From contig NZ_CP041345.1 in the NCBI RefSeq assembly GCF_013265555.1, positions 3,084,581 to 3,148,580 of the forward strand: a stretch of DNA of 64,000 bases. Direction: 5' to 3'. Source of the stretch: Tenuifilum thalassicum (GTDB lineage: Bacteria > Bacteroidota > Bacteroidia > Bacteroidales > Tenuifilaceae). The notes under the pieces are model-generated. The model had not been told where the DNA came from, did not search any database, and saw nothing but the letters and a program-made list of their open reading frames with translations. This document shows, piece by piece, positions 43,439-53,137 of this stretch. Position numbers and translations under genes: made by a program. Numbering within the stretch: position 1 is the first letter of the stretch; every line of letters begins with the position of its first letter.

Positions 43439-44533
43439 ATGCGAAATAAACTACTCAAGGAAAAACGAATGCGTGGCTACTTCATAGAAGCGGCCAAGCA
43501 AATTCTTAAAGGGGAAGGCATTGATAGCATGAGCGTACGAAATATATCAGACCACGCGGGATATTCCTATGCAACCCTATATAACTACTTTAAAGATGTG
43601 GCCGATGTTATAAACGAGTGCATCAAAGATTTTTCTGAGGAGTGCCAGGAGTATGTTGCAAGTAAAACAAAAAGCCTACCCGATGGTTATGAAAAATTAA
43701 GGGCTATAATCCACAGCTACATTAACTACTTTCTAGAATATCCAAGTGTATTCGATGTTTTCTATCTTGAGAAAATTAATAAAATCGAAAAGAAAAAGGA
43801 CACCTCAGAACTAATTGTATACTTGTTAGAAAACCTTTGCTCCAATCAATGGAAATATCTCATTGATAATGGGTATATATCATCTCAAAACGCCAACAAA
43901 GCTATCTCATTTCTCCGTTTTCAAATTCCTGGTCTACTTATTCTACATATTAATAGGGGATACCCCGATAGCCAAAAGGAGTTTTTAAATCTTGTTGACA
44001 ACCAACTTGAAAAAATCATTCGGCTTGATACTCCCCAACCAAAGGCTATTTCATTAGAAGAAAAAATCTTAAGATTTATTTTTGATGATAAATATTCATC
44101 AAATCAGTACTACTTCTTTATTCATTACACTCGTGAAAAAAGCAGTGCCGATTCCATTTTAGAGACTGGTTTTAAATATATTGAATCGTTTCACAACTCT
44201 GCCGAGCAAATTATTAACGATAAGCTCGATTTTGTTTACAAGCACAACCTTTACAAACCATACGGTTCTTATATAGTTGTAATAGGTATTTCAAAGAGTA
44301 TCTTTGAAAAATACGCAAACTTAGTTCGCGAAAGAAAAATGAATATTTATGTGGAGAATATTCTTTGTGATATTCCCCCAGAATATGACGATGAAGCCGA
44401 AGAATACAGGTATACTTTACCTACGCAATACGTTAAAGGGTACATAAACCACATATCTGGGGAATTTTTTTCAAATAAGCATTTTAACCCCGATTACGAC
44501 TCACCAAATTTCTTGGCAAACCTAAACCAGTAG
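43439..44533 (+). CDS. TetR family regulator fused to an unrecognised C-terminal domain
   Basis: Residues 1-60 are a TetR DNA-binding domain with helix-turn-helix S-V-R-N-I-S-D-H-A-G-Y-S-Y-A-T-L-Y-N-Y-F (31-51). Residues about 60-195 look like a normal all-helical TetR ligand and dimer domain, so the regulator is complete by itself. About 160 further residues (205-364) follow: F-F-I-H-Y-T (227-231), S-I-L-E-T-G-F (239-245), a strand Y-I-V-V-I-G-I-S (278-285) and L-P-T-Q-Y-V-K-G-Y-I (327-336). The H-Y-T...I-L-x-x-G-F pattern is a little like the start of ADP-ribosyltransferase-fold domains, but no complete catalytic set can be shown. Most TetR proteins have 190-220 residues. Its own promoter lies under a palindrome. 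Confidence 0.8.
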   Translation: MRNKLLKEKRMRGYFIEAAKQILKGEGIDSMSVRNISDHAGYSYATLYNYFKDVADVINECIKDFSEECQEYVASKTKSLPDGYEKLRAIIHSYINYFLEYPSVFDVFYLEKINKIEKKKDTSELIVYLLENLCSNQWKYLIDNGYISSQNANKAISFLRFQIPGLLILHINRGYPDSQKEFLNLVDNQLEKIIRLDTPQPKAISLEEKILRFIFDDKYSSNQYYFFIHYTREKSSADSILETGFKYIESFHNSAEQIINDKLDFVYKHNLYKPYGSYIVVIGISKSIFEKYANLVRERKMNIYVENILCDIPPEYDDEAEEYRYTLPTQYVKGYINHISGEFFSNKHFNPDYDSPNFLANLNQ

Positions 44534-44536
44534 AAC

Positions 44537-45271
44537 CTATTTGATTTTATTAAAAAACATGGTGAGGGCAAGCCAGTAATCCTTATTTGAAGGATTCAAC
44601 TTCCATAATGCGCTTGAACCATGTCGACCTCGCTCCGATGGGCAATATTGTGTAACAAGTTTTTGGTTCTTAATTGAACTTACAAGCTCTTTTACAGAGC
44701 TGCACTCTCCTTTCGACGACAACACTAAAACAGGAACTGAAATATTTTGTATTTGCGATGAAACAAAATCACTCTTTTCAAAATACTCGCCTGGTGAAAA
44801 CGCTATAACTGCTCTTGTTCGCAAATCCTTGGCAGCCTGAACCAAAACCAACGATGCCGAATATGAACTTCCCCAAAGTATAAAAGGCAAATCGGTTTGA
44901 CTCTTTACATATTTTAATGCCCCTTCGATATCGGCAATGGCATGTATATAATCGGTAGGTAAACCTTTTTCTCTGGCACGTTGTGCGGTTTCGTTTTTTA
45001 CACCATTCACCTCGTTTCCAGAACGTAGGTCAACCGCTAAACAGTTATAGCCTAGGTTGACAATTTTAGGAGCAATCTCGTTATACTCTCCCCTACTATA
45101 ACGTGCCTGGTGAAAAAGTATAACATAGGGCTTTTCCGACGAAAGGAAATATAAATCGGCTGTTACCTCCAAACCATCCTTTGCTGGAAACGTAATCTTT
45201 TGTTGCGACATAGCAGGTTTGTTTGATGCCATGAATGCTATTAAAAGGCATAGCACACTAATTTTTGTCAT
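44537..45271 (-). CDS. Secreted alpha/beta hydrolase (dienelactone hydrolase-like)
   Basis: I start at ATG 45271 (244 residues), giving a signal peptide M-T-K-I-S-V-L-C-L-L-I-A-F; the longer open frame upstream lies inside atpC. The fold shows V-I-L-F-H-Q-A near residue 50 and a nucleophile serine in W-G-S-S-Y-S-A, with His in G-R-H-G-S-S near the end. Substrate unknown. Only four bases separate it from the atpC stop, so it probably rides on the atpDC transcript. It converges with the TetR-type gene with a 3-base gap and no visible terminator. Confidence 0.85.
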   Translation of the reverse strand: MTKISVLCLLIAFMASNKPAMSQQKITFPAKDGLEVTADLYFLSSEKPYVILFHQARYSRGEYNEIAPKIVNLGYNCLAVDLRSGNEVNGVKNETAQRAREKGLPTDYIHAIADIEGALKYVKSQTDLPFILWGSSYSASLVLVQAAKDLRTRAVIAFSPGEYFEKSDFVSSQIQNISVPVLVLSSKGECSSVKELVSSIKNQKLVTQYCPSERGRHGSSALWKLNPSNKDYWLALTMFFNKIK

Positions 45272-45275
45272 ATAG

Positions 45276-45533
45276 CTAATAGGTTTGGGTGATTTCCTCC
45301 GATACGATTGAAACCACATCGTTTTCAAAGCTGACAAATCCACCTGCGGGTATGCTGAATAGGATCTCAGCACCATCGTTACGTACCACTTTAACAATTC
45401 CAGGTTCAAGCGACGAAATAATAGGGGCATGCTTTTTCAGTATTCCAAAAGAGCCCTTTGTCCCAGGAACCTGAACATAGTATACTTCTTCAATTTGAAA
45501 GAATTTTTCAACCGAGTATAGCTCACAAATCAT
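45276..45533 (-). CDS. atpC: F1F0 ATP synthase epsilon subunit, short form
   Basis: The 85 residues correspond only to the N-terminal beta-sandwich of epsilon, with V-P-G-T-K-G-S-F-G-I-L-K-K-H-A-P-I-I-S. The helical C-terminal domain that inhibits ATP hydrolysis in many bacteria (total about 135 residues) is absent. Short epsilon subunits are usual in Bacteroidota, so this is not a truncation by mutation. It follows atpD after six bases. Confidence 0.92.
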   Translation of the reverse strand: MICELYSVEKFFQIEEVYYVQVPGTKGSFGILKKHAPIISSLEPGIVKVVRNDGAEILFSIPAGGFVSFENDVVSIVSEEITQTY

Positions 45534-45539
45534 GGTCTA

Positions 45540-47108
<1,569 letters not shown>

Positions 47109-47120
47109 TCACTATTAAAA

Positions 47121-50100
47121 TCATCGAGCCGACAGCGATGTTTGAATCATCTTTTGTATATCAATAGCCACCTGATTTTGTCCGTAAGTCTCAGCAACCG
47201 ACGAAAGTTCCTGCAATGTTTGAGCAGCAATTCCAATATCGTCCTTATAGTAACGTTGCAAGTCCTCATCTAACGATGCGTAGTATCTTAAATTCTGATT
47301 TGCAAAGTTTGCATAATCTAAAACCAAACGATTTGCCTTATCAATTGCATTAAGCTTGTAGTAGTTCTCAATTATACCAAACATCAGAAAATCGTAAGGG
47401 AACTTTGAATGTGGTAGTAGCTCAACAGCCTTATCTAAAACCTTCATAGCCGAATCCTTTTTCCCTTCTTCAATAAGTTTACCAGCCAAGCGGCTAAAAC
47501 TATTTCGTAGTTTAAGCACTATAGATGTTCGCTGAATATTATGATCGATGAAAACATCGGGCTCATTCATACGTCCCCATCGGAATTTGTTCATCAACCT
47601 ATCGTAAAGAATATCGGAATCGATACGCGCAACATTTAGATAATTAGCCGACGATTCAATGGGCACCAAGCGATAAGCAAATCCTTCGTGCTGCAAATAT
47701 TTTGCTATACCGATATCACCATCGCCAAATGGAGACACAAAGTAAATTGGGCGTTCCCAGTTATTGTTCGCAATAATATCAAGAATAGCAAGAGCACTCT
47801 TTGTAATGTAATTTCCTTTGAGCGTCCATTCCATCTGATCAACAATAAGCGAGGAATCTTTTGCTTTTACAGTACCCGTTTCCAGCACCTTCTTCTTATC
47901 AACAGTTAGCTTAATTTTATTGGTCGGGAAGTAGTCGATGGGATCCTCGCCAGGTACAACATACTTTTTGGCTGGGTCATCGCTTAAAACAAAATCCATG
48001 AGCTGTTTTAGCTCTACAGGCTCATTTAGTCGATTAATTACATAAACCACATCGCGTTTCCCCATAATGTACTTGTCGCGTTCCATTTTAATTGGCACAG
48101 GATCCGACTCGTAACACTTCATTTTCATTTGGTCAATGTACCAATCGGTGCCAAGTAAGCTTAAATTCACAATACGCACATCGGTTCTAATTCCTTCAAC
48201 CTCTTGGGCATACCAAAGTGGGAAGGTATCGTTATCGCCATTAGTAAATAGAATGGCGTTTGGCTCACATGAGTTAAGGTAGTTATAGGCAAAATCACGT
48301 GCCACATATCGGCCCGAGCGATCGTGATCGTCCCAGTTCTCAACACCCATAATAACAGGAACCACCATTGAAAGGGCAAGTGCAACAACAGCCGATGGTG
48401 TCTCCGAAAGTTTTTTCCTAAACCACTCATAAACCGCAAGCGTGCCAAGTCCTATCCAAATGGCAAATGCATAAAAAGATCCTGCATAGGCATAGTCTCG
48501 TTCACGAGGCTGTAACGGATATTGGTTAAGGTAAACCACAATGGCTACACCAGTAAGGAAGAATAGCATGAACACAACCCAGAAATTCTTTTTGTCCTTT
48601 TTGGTTTGTAACTGGTAAAACAAGCCAAGCAGCCCAAGGATTAAAGGTAAGAAAAAGTAGGTATTCCGTGCTGGATGATTTTTCATGTAATCGGGTATTG
48701 CGTCCTGGTTACCCAAGAAAATCTCATCGATAGGTTTAATGCCGCTAATCCAGTTACCATTATCTACCCCACCATGGCTTTGAACATCGTTCTGGCGCCC
48801 TACAAAGTTCCACATGAAGTACCTGAGATACATGTGACCAATCTGGTAGCGGAAGAAAAAGAGTAGGTTTTCGCCAAATGTTGGTACGTAACGAGTTTCG
48901 GTTCCGCCATCACGTGTTCTCACCTGTACTGGTCGACCCTCAATATTTGCCCATTTCTTATATTCAGCAACATGATCGGCTTGCGGGCTATACATGCGGG
49001 GGAAAATGGTTTTAAACCTATCGTCAAACTCATAAACTGTCTTCTGATACGATTTTACATATTTTCCATCTTTAGCCACCCAGTTTTTAACATCCTCTGA
49101 ACTGGTTACAGGTGCATTGTAGTACTGGCCGTAAATCAAAGGCCTGTCGCCATACTGCTCGCGGTTCAGGTAGCTGATTAATGAAAATGCGTTTGATGGA
49201 TTGTTCTCGTTAATGGGAGTGTCGGCATAAGCCCTAATTACAATCATCATGTACGATGAGTACCCAATTAGAATAACAGTTACCGAAAGCAAAATAGTAT
49301 TAAGTAAAACTTTACCCTTTTTGTGTGAACTGTAAATTCCATAGGCCAACGAACCAAAAAGAAGAATAAAGTAGAAGAGCAACCCTGAATTGTATGGCAG
49401 CCCAAAGGAGTTAACAAAAACAAGATCGAACCAGGAGCCAACTTTAAATGTTCCTGGAATAATTATGTAAAGAATACTACCAAGAACTACTCCAGAAATT
49501 AGTAAGGTGGCAATTACTCCATTTCTAGTAGGTTGATATTTTTTAAAGTAGTAGATAAATGCAATGGCAGGAATGGTTAGCAGGTTCAAAAGATGAACCC
49601 CTATTGATAAACCCATCACATAAGCAATCAGAATAAGCCAACGAGTTGAATGTGGGCTATCGGCTTGTTCCTCCCATTTAAGGATAGCCCAAAACACAAA
49701 GGCTGTGAATAGCGACGACATGGCATAAACCTCTGCTTCAACAGCCGAGAACCAGAAAGTATCCGAAAAGGTATAAGCCAATGCTCCAACTGCACCACTT
49801 GCAAGTACAGCTATTAGCTGTCCGGTAGTCATTTCATATGAACCTCCCACAACAAGCTTACGCGCAAGATGTGTGATAGACCAAAAAAGGAAAAGAATGG
49901 TAAAAGCACTAGCTAATGCCGACATTATGTTAATCATGGCAGCCACCTTGGTTACATCGGGAGCAAAAATCGAAAAGAATCGAGCTATCATCATAAATAG
50001 CGGTGCCCCTGGGGGATGTCCAACTTCTAATTTAAATGCGGTTGCAATAAACTCACCACAATCCCAAAAACTTGCTGTTGGCTCAATGGTAAGCAGATAA

Positions 50101-50162
50101 ACAATTGCCGATATGGCAAAAACTATCCACCCAGTAATGTTGTTGGCTTTACGAAACGTCAT
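47121..50162 (-). CDS. DUF2723 membrane glycosyltransferase (GT117-type) with C-terminal repeats
   Basis: The 1013-residue protein has about eleven membrane helices in its first 600 residues and the conserved first loop F-W-D-C-G-E-F-I-A-T-A-F-K-L-E-V-G-H-P-P-G-A-P-L, whose acidic residues are typical of GT-C glycosyltransferases. The family is common in Bacteroidota and related to animal TMEM260, a protein O-mannosyltransferase; in Bacteroidota it is suspected to act in protein O-glycosylation. The extracytoplasmic C-terminal 350 residues have G-D-N-D-T-F-P-L-W-Y near 650 and TPR-like helices from about 900. Monocistronic with its own -7 box, upstream of atpD. Confidence 0.92.
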   Translation of the reverse strand: MTFRKANNITGWIVFAISAIVYLLTIEPTASFWDCGEFIATAFKLEVGHPPGAPLFMMIARFFSIFAPDVTKVAAMINIMSALASAFTILFLFWSITHLARKLVVGGSYEMTTGQLIAVLASGAVGALAYTFSDTFWFSAVEAEVYAMSSLFTAFVFWAILKWEEQADSPHSTRWLILIAYVMGLSIGVHLLNLLTIPAIAFIYYFKKYQPTRNGVIATLLISGVVLGSILYIIIPGTFKVGSWFDLVFVNSFGLPYNSGLLFYFILLFGSLAYGIYSSHKKGKVLLNTILLSVTVILIGYSSYMMIVIRAYADTPINENNPSNAFSLISYLNREQYGDRPLIYGQYYNAPVTSSEDVKNWVAKDGKYVKSYQKTVYEFDDRFKTIFPRMYSPQADHVAEYKKWANIEGRPVQVRTRDGGTETRYVPTFGENLLFFFRYQIGHMYLRYFMWNFVGRQNDVQSHGGVDNGNWISGIKPIDEIFLGNQDAIPDYMKNHPARNTYFFLPLILGLLGLFYQLQTKKDKKNFWVVFMLFFLTGVAIVVYLNQYPLQPRERDYAYAGSFYAFAIWIGLGTLAVYEWFRKKLSETPSAVVALALSMVVPVIMGVENWDDHDRSGRYVARDFAYNYLNSCEPNAILFTNGDNDTFPLWYAQEVEGIRTDVRIVNLSLLGTDWYIDQMKMKCYESDPVPIKMERDKYIMGKRDVVYVINRLNEPVELKQLMDFVLSDDPAKKYVVPGEDPIDYFPTNKIKLTVDKKKVLETGTVKAKDSSLIVDQMEWTLKGNYITKSALAILDIIANNNWERPIYFVSPFGDGDIGIAKYLQHEGFAYRLVPIESSANYLNVARIDSDILYDRLMNKFRWGRMNEPDVFIDHNIQRTSIVLKLRNSFSRLAGKLIEEGKKDSAMKVLDKAVELLPHSKFPYDFLMFGIIENYYKLNAIDKANRLVLDYANFANQNLRYYASLDEDLQRYYKDDIGIAAQTLQELSSVAETYGQNQVAIDIQKMIQTSLSAR

Positions 50163-50211
50163 TTCTATAAAAAATTTGGTTAAAACTTTTGTTCAGCTAA
50201 ATATATCTTAG

Positions 50212-50219
50212 CAAATGTA
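50212..50219 (-). promoter_or_regulatory. Bacteroidota -7 box (TACATTTG) for the DUF2723 gene
   Basis: The minus strand reads TACATTTG from 50219 to 50212, 50 bases before the ATG at 50162. No clear -33 element. Confidence 0.45.
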
Positions 50220-50307
50220 GAATATTTTAAAACATGTCGATAATTTTTCTACCATTAAAACCAATCAATTTGATTTTTAGTAGAATTACAAGAGCTGTTA
50301 GAGAGGG

Positions 50308-50457
50308 ATGAGTTGGAAATATTCGGATTGAATCGGAAGCGCCTTGTTACTCCGAACCTGCCAATGTTGCGCTTGTGGTGGCGAGCCTGCCGGTGGCTGA
50401 GCTTGTCGAAGCCACTTTTCCCAAAGAATTTGATGAAGTTAAAGGAAGTTAGAGGAA
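50308..50457. repeat. Repeat family 1, partial copy a
   Basis: About 150 bases that match the head of the long copies (ATTCGGA...GAATCGGAAGCGCC, CTTGTTACTCCGAACCTGCC, GGCTGAGCTTGTCGAAGCC) and then jump to the tail type (GAAGTTAGAGGAAGTTAAAAG). The hairpin-rich middle is missing. No gene is seen in it. Confidence 0.8.
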
Positions 50458-50775
50458 GTTAAAAGAATGAGTAGGAATGAATCGGAAAAATTCGGAATGA
50501 ATCGGAAGCGCCTTGTTACTCAGAACCTGCCAATGTTGCGCCTGTCGGTGGCTGAGCCTGTCGAAGCCATGTTTGTTTCCCCTTCTTTTGCCTTGATGCA
50601 AAAGAAGCAAAAAATCAAGGCTGAAAATCCTGTTCCGATGGGTGCCCCGTGGTCGTGTCTCCCACACGTCGCAACTCGCCATGCCGTAGGCATGGCTCAA
50701 ACAGCACCGCTTCCTTAACCCTACGCAACGACCCGCCCACGACCCATTGGCGGAACAGCCTTTTATGCCGTTGTC
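50455..50775. repeat. Repeat family 1, long copy b
   Basis: About 320 bases, roughly 90% identical by eye to the copy at 52205. It contains GGCTGAGCCTGTCGAAGCC, a perfect 10-bp hairpin CTTCTTTTGC/GCAAAAGAAG (50582-50607) and an 8-bp hairpin GCCATGCC/GGCATGGC (50678-50696). Open frames on both strands exist in both copies, but the copies differ by frame-changing gaps, so I regard them as non-coding. It looks like a mobile, non-autonomous, structured element, without a transposase. Confidence 0.85.
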
Positions 50776-50803
50776 TTGAAAACCAAGTATCCAACCTGTT
50801 GGT

Positions 50804-50912
50804 CAAATCTTGAATCCGTCTTCGCCGGACAAGTCTGAAATCTTGAATCTTGAGTCCGTCTTCTCTGGAAAATTCTGAAATCTGAAATCTTAAATTTTGA
50901 ATCTTGAATTAT
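50804..50912. repeat. Repeat family 2, copy a
   Basis: Alternating units of the type TCTTGAATCCGTCTTCGCCGGAC and TTCTGAAATCTTGAAT (each under 25 bases, several degenerate copies). A related stretch lies at 52746. Non-coding. Confidence 0.7.
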
Positions 50913-50917
50913 TGTCA

Positions 50918-51003
50918 TACTGAGCTTGTCGAAGCATCTCTTCCTGAAGAATATCCTGAAGTTAAAGAAAACAGAAGAATAAATCGGAATGATTCGGAAG
51001 ATT
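50918..51003. repeat. Repeat family 1, tail fragment d
   Basis: CTGAGCTTGTCGAAGC followed by CTCTTCCTGAAGAAT, GAAGTTAAAG and AATCGGAATGATTCGG, which are also found at 52838-52946. Confidence 0.7.
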
Positions 51004-51135
51004 AATTAGCCGTATTTCCAAACTAAACAAAGTTTATTACCCAAATACCCCGAACTAACAGATTTCCGAAATTTGAATATTTATTTTAAAGCATCCGTAA
51101 AACAAGTATAGCATTCATTTAAAACAATACAGAGT

Positions 51136-51160
51136 AGGCACGGACTCATTCTCCGTGCCT
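51136..51160. terminator. Strong hairpin downstream of the zinc-ribbon protein gene
   Basis: AGGCACGGA (51136-51144), loop CTCATTC, TCCGTGCCT (51152-51160), perfect 9-bp stem. On the plus strand it is followed by TTTACTTGTTTT; on the minus strand it lies about 100 bases after the stop of the gene at 51259. Direction is not decided, and a plus-strand transcript ending here would have no known gene. Confidence 0.55.
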
Positions 51161-51258
51161 TTACTTGTTTTAATCCTACTACTTGGATATCTCTTGTATT
51201 AAATATATTTTACCAAAAAGTATTGATTTGCTAATAGTATGTAAAGGGAGTTAAATCA

Positions 51259-51777
51259 TTATCGTTGCTGAAGGAATTTACTCTCCTTCATTATTTTATT
51301 TGATTTTACAATACTCGAAAGACTAAAACTTAAGCCAGTAATAAAAATAATTTTCCATAATATTCCCCTCAACAAAAGGCTTGGATCAATCACAAGTTCT
51401 AATGTATAAAACACCAACAATAAAATTAGAGATATAAGAGTATAAATGAATGGTTGTCTTTTCAATAGCAAACCAAAAACTAAAAATATCATACCAATGA
51501 AAATACCTAATGCAATTGAAAATATCCCGAAAGGCTTATTAAAATATAAAAAGAATGGTACAATGATGTTCATCGCAGCAATTATGAATAAAATAATTCT
51601 AGCATTTTTTATGCTGTTCTGAGTGTCTTCAATCTTTCCTTTATTCACAATTTGCTTGGCAATAAATTGCGATTTTTCTTTTTCTGTACCTTTAAAGGGA
51701 AAGTTGCACTTTTCACAATTAATTGTCTCTCTTGTGGCTTCGCTTCCGCATACAGGACATTTAATTAATTCTTCCAT
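51259..51777 (-). CDS. Small membrane protein with N-terminal zinc ribbon, function unknown
   Basis: The 172 residues begin with a four-cysteine zinc ribbon (C-P-V-C-G near residue 8 and C-E-K-C near residue 25), a charged stretch (about 30-58), and four membrane helices (about 61-80, 82-103, 108-128, 136-157), ending in a short basic tail. I do not recognise a specific family; similar ribbon-plus-helices proteins are of unknown role. It is the only gene in a 3-kb island of repeats, and it is notably rich in Ile, Lys and Asn, so it may be a recent arrival. Confidence 0.7.
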   Translation of the reverse strand: MEELIKCPVCGSEATRETINCEKCNFPFKGTEKEKSQFIAKQIVNKGKIEDTQNSIKNARIILFIIAAMNIIVPFFLYFNKPFGIFSIALGIFIGMIFLVFGLLLKRQPFIYTLISLILLLVFYTLELVIDPSLLLRGILWKIIFITGLSFSLSSIVKSNKIMKESKFLQQR

Positions 51778-52204
51778 TTTTTAATGTTTAAATATTTATT
51801 ATTTAGGTAGTTAATATACTGCTTGCAATGATAATAGCAAAGATGCATGGTTTAACTCCAAGTATTTTATTGCTAATACCGCTATCTCTCAACAATATTC
51901 TTTAAGTTACATCTTTGAGCTACCGAATTTTACATATAAAACATCTTTAAAGTTAATAAATCCAACTTCAGCTAACAATCTTATTTATTGTTAATTCAAC
52001 TTTGTAACCGTTTACCAAAAATAGTTAAAACTCACGCTAAACTCAAAATTATCCTATAATATCTTTTTTATATACAAAATTGTTTTACTCCACCTGATTT
52101 CTAGCATTGACTAACAATCTGTTACAATTTCAATAGCGCAATAGTAAACTCTATTTATTATTTCATATGTTGAAAGTTGATGTGGCATATTCTGTGTATA
52201 TATA
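51778..52204. other. AT-rich intergenic stretch
   Basis: About 430 very AT-rich bases upstream of the zinc-ribbon gene and before the long repeat copy c. I see no gene, RNA or clear symmetry here. Confidence 0.6.
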
Positions 52205-52542
52205 TGAGGAAGTTAGAGGAATTTAAAAGAAAGAGTTGGTATGATTCGGAAATATTCGGAATGAATCAGAAGTGCCTTGTTACTCCGAACCTACCAATGA
52301 CGCCCTTGTGGTGGCTGAGCTTGTCGAAGCCATGTTTGTTTCCCCTTCTTTTGCCTTGATGCAAAAGAAGCAAAAAATCAAGGCTGAAAATCCTGTTCCG
52401 ATTGGTGCCCCGTGGTTTTGTCTGCCATGCGGCGCAACTCGCCATGCCGTAGGCATGGCTCAAACAGCACCGCTTCCTTAACCCTACGCAACGACCCGCC
52501 CACGACCCTTTGGCGGGACAGGCTTTTATGCCGTTTTCTTCT
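52205..52542. repeat. Repeat family 1, long copy c
   Basis: Second long copy, same order as copy b, with the perfect hairpin CTTCTTTTGC/GCAAAAGAAG at 52345-52370 and GCCATGCC/GGCATGGC further on. The two copies flank the zinc-ribbon gene in the same orientation, 1.75 kb apart. Confidence 0.85.
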
Positions 52543-52577
52543 GTGCAGCCATGGTATACGTATTGATTACATATCCG

Positions 52578-52625
52578 TGTTAGCAATAGGAAGAGCGTAC
52601 GCGTCCAAAAAAATGCGCGCTAACA
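52578..52625. repeat. Distant inverted repeat TGTTAGC/GCTAACA
   Basis: TGTTAGC (52578-52584) and GCTAACA (52619-52625) are separated by 34 bases rich in CG dinucleotides. The layout recalls a structured recombination or repeat end but does not satisfy the integron attC consensus. Confidence 0.4.
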
Positions 52626-52663
52626 AGTGGAAACTCAGGCGCAGCCTATAACAAATAGCCCGA

Positions 52664-52680
52664 CGGCGGTGCAACCGCCG
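52664..52680. repeat. GC-rich hairpin CGGCGGT/ACCGCCG
   Basis: CGGCGGT (52664-52670), GCA, ACCGCCG (52674-52680). The base composition differs sharply from the surroundings. Confidence 0.5.
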
Positions 52681-52745
52681 ACGAACACGATTCGTTTATT
52701 GCTTTTTACAGCCTTGGCTCAACTGGGTAAACCGAAAATCCAAAG

Positions 52746-52831
52746 GTATCAAATCTTGAATCCATCTTTGCCGGACGCAGTTTTGAACCCGTTTTCGCCG
52801 GACGATTCTGAAATCTTGAATTTTTTTTTTG
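52746..52831. repeat. Repeat family 2, copy b
   Basis: Shows TCAAATCTTGAATCC, CTTTGCCGGACG, GTTTTCGCCGGACG and ATTCTGAAATCTTGAAT, as in the stretch at 50804, and then a run of ten T. Confidence 0.7.
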
Positions 52832-52837
52832 CTGTGA

Positions 52838-52946
52838 CTGTTGAAGCCACTCTTCCTGAAGAATGTAATGAGATGAAAGGAAGTTAGAGGAATTTAAAAG
52901 AATGATTCGGAATGATACGGAAACACTCGGAATGAGTCGAAACATT
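52838..52946. repeat. Repeat family 1, tail fragment e
   Basis: GTTGAAGCCACTCTTCCTGA, GGAAGTTAGAGGAATTTAAA and several ATTCGGAATGA-type units, like the joints between copies a and b. Confidence 0.7.
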
Positions 52947-52951
52947 TTATC

Positions 52952-52980
52952 GTTTAACGATTAACGTTTAACGATTAACG
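52952..52980 (+). repeat. Two tandem copies of a 14-mer
   Basis: GTTTAACGATTAAC is repeated twice without a gap and followed by G. The preceding bases make a 13-bp palindrome ATCGTTTAACGAT (52949-52961). Confidence 0.75.
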
Positions 52981-53113
52981 CCTATTATCCGTCTTCGCCA
53001 GCCACTGTTCTTTATCCTTAATCCTTTACCCTTTGCTCCTTATCCTTTTAGATGTCTCCCCTCCCCCCTCCAATTCCATACCCAACCAAATTCTATCTTT
53101 TTCGTAAAAGTTA

Positions 53114-53121
53114 TAAGTTTG
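53114..53121 (+). promoter_or_regulatory. Bacteroidota -7 box (TAAGTTTG) of the yciH operon
   Basis: TAAGTTTG matches TAnnTTTG and lies 17 bases before the ATG at 53138. It would drive the five-gene run to 60594. Confidence 0.45.
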
Positions 53122-53137
53122 TAGAAAATTATTCGAC

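Noticed and set aside
45272-45430. N-terminal extension of the hydrolase
   Set aside because: It runs through the coding region of atpC in another frame; the signal peptide begins at 45271.
50308-50775. CRISPR array
   Set aside because: Repeats are of unequal length and spacing, contain long internal hairpins, and no cas gene is near.
50449-50806. Open frames on both strands within the long repeat copies, with similar translations in copies b and c
   Set aside because: The similarity is explained by repeat DNA on both strands. The frames start and stop at different places in the two copies, a one-base gap shifts the frame, and no RBS, promoter or domain is seen.
52578-52625. Integron attC site
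   Set aside because: TGTTAGC/GCTAACA resembles core sites, but the RYYYAAC and GTTRRRY consensus, the inner R and L boxes and an integrase or cassette array are missing.
52177-52945. Several short open frames in the second half of the repeat island
   Set aside because: They overlap each other on both strands, are made of repeat units and CG-rich hairpins, and have no recognisable protein features.
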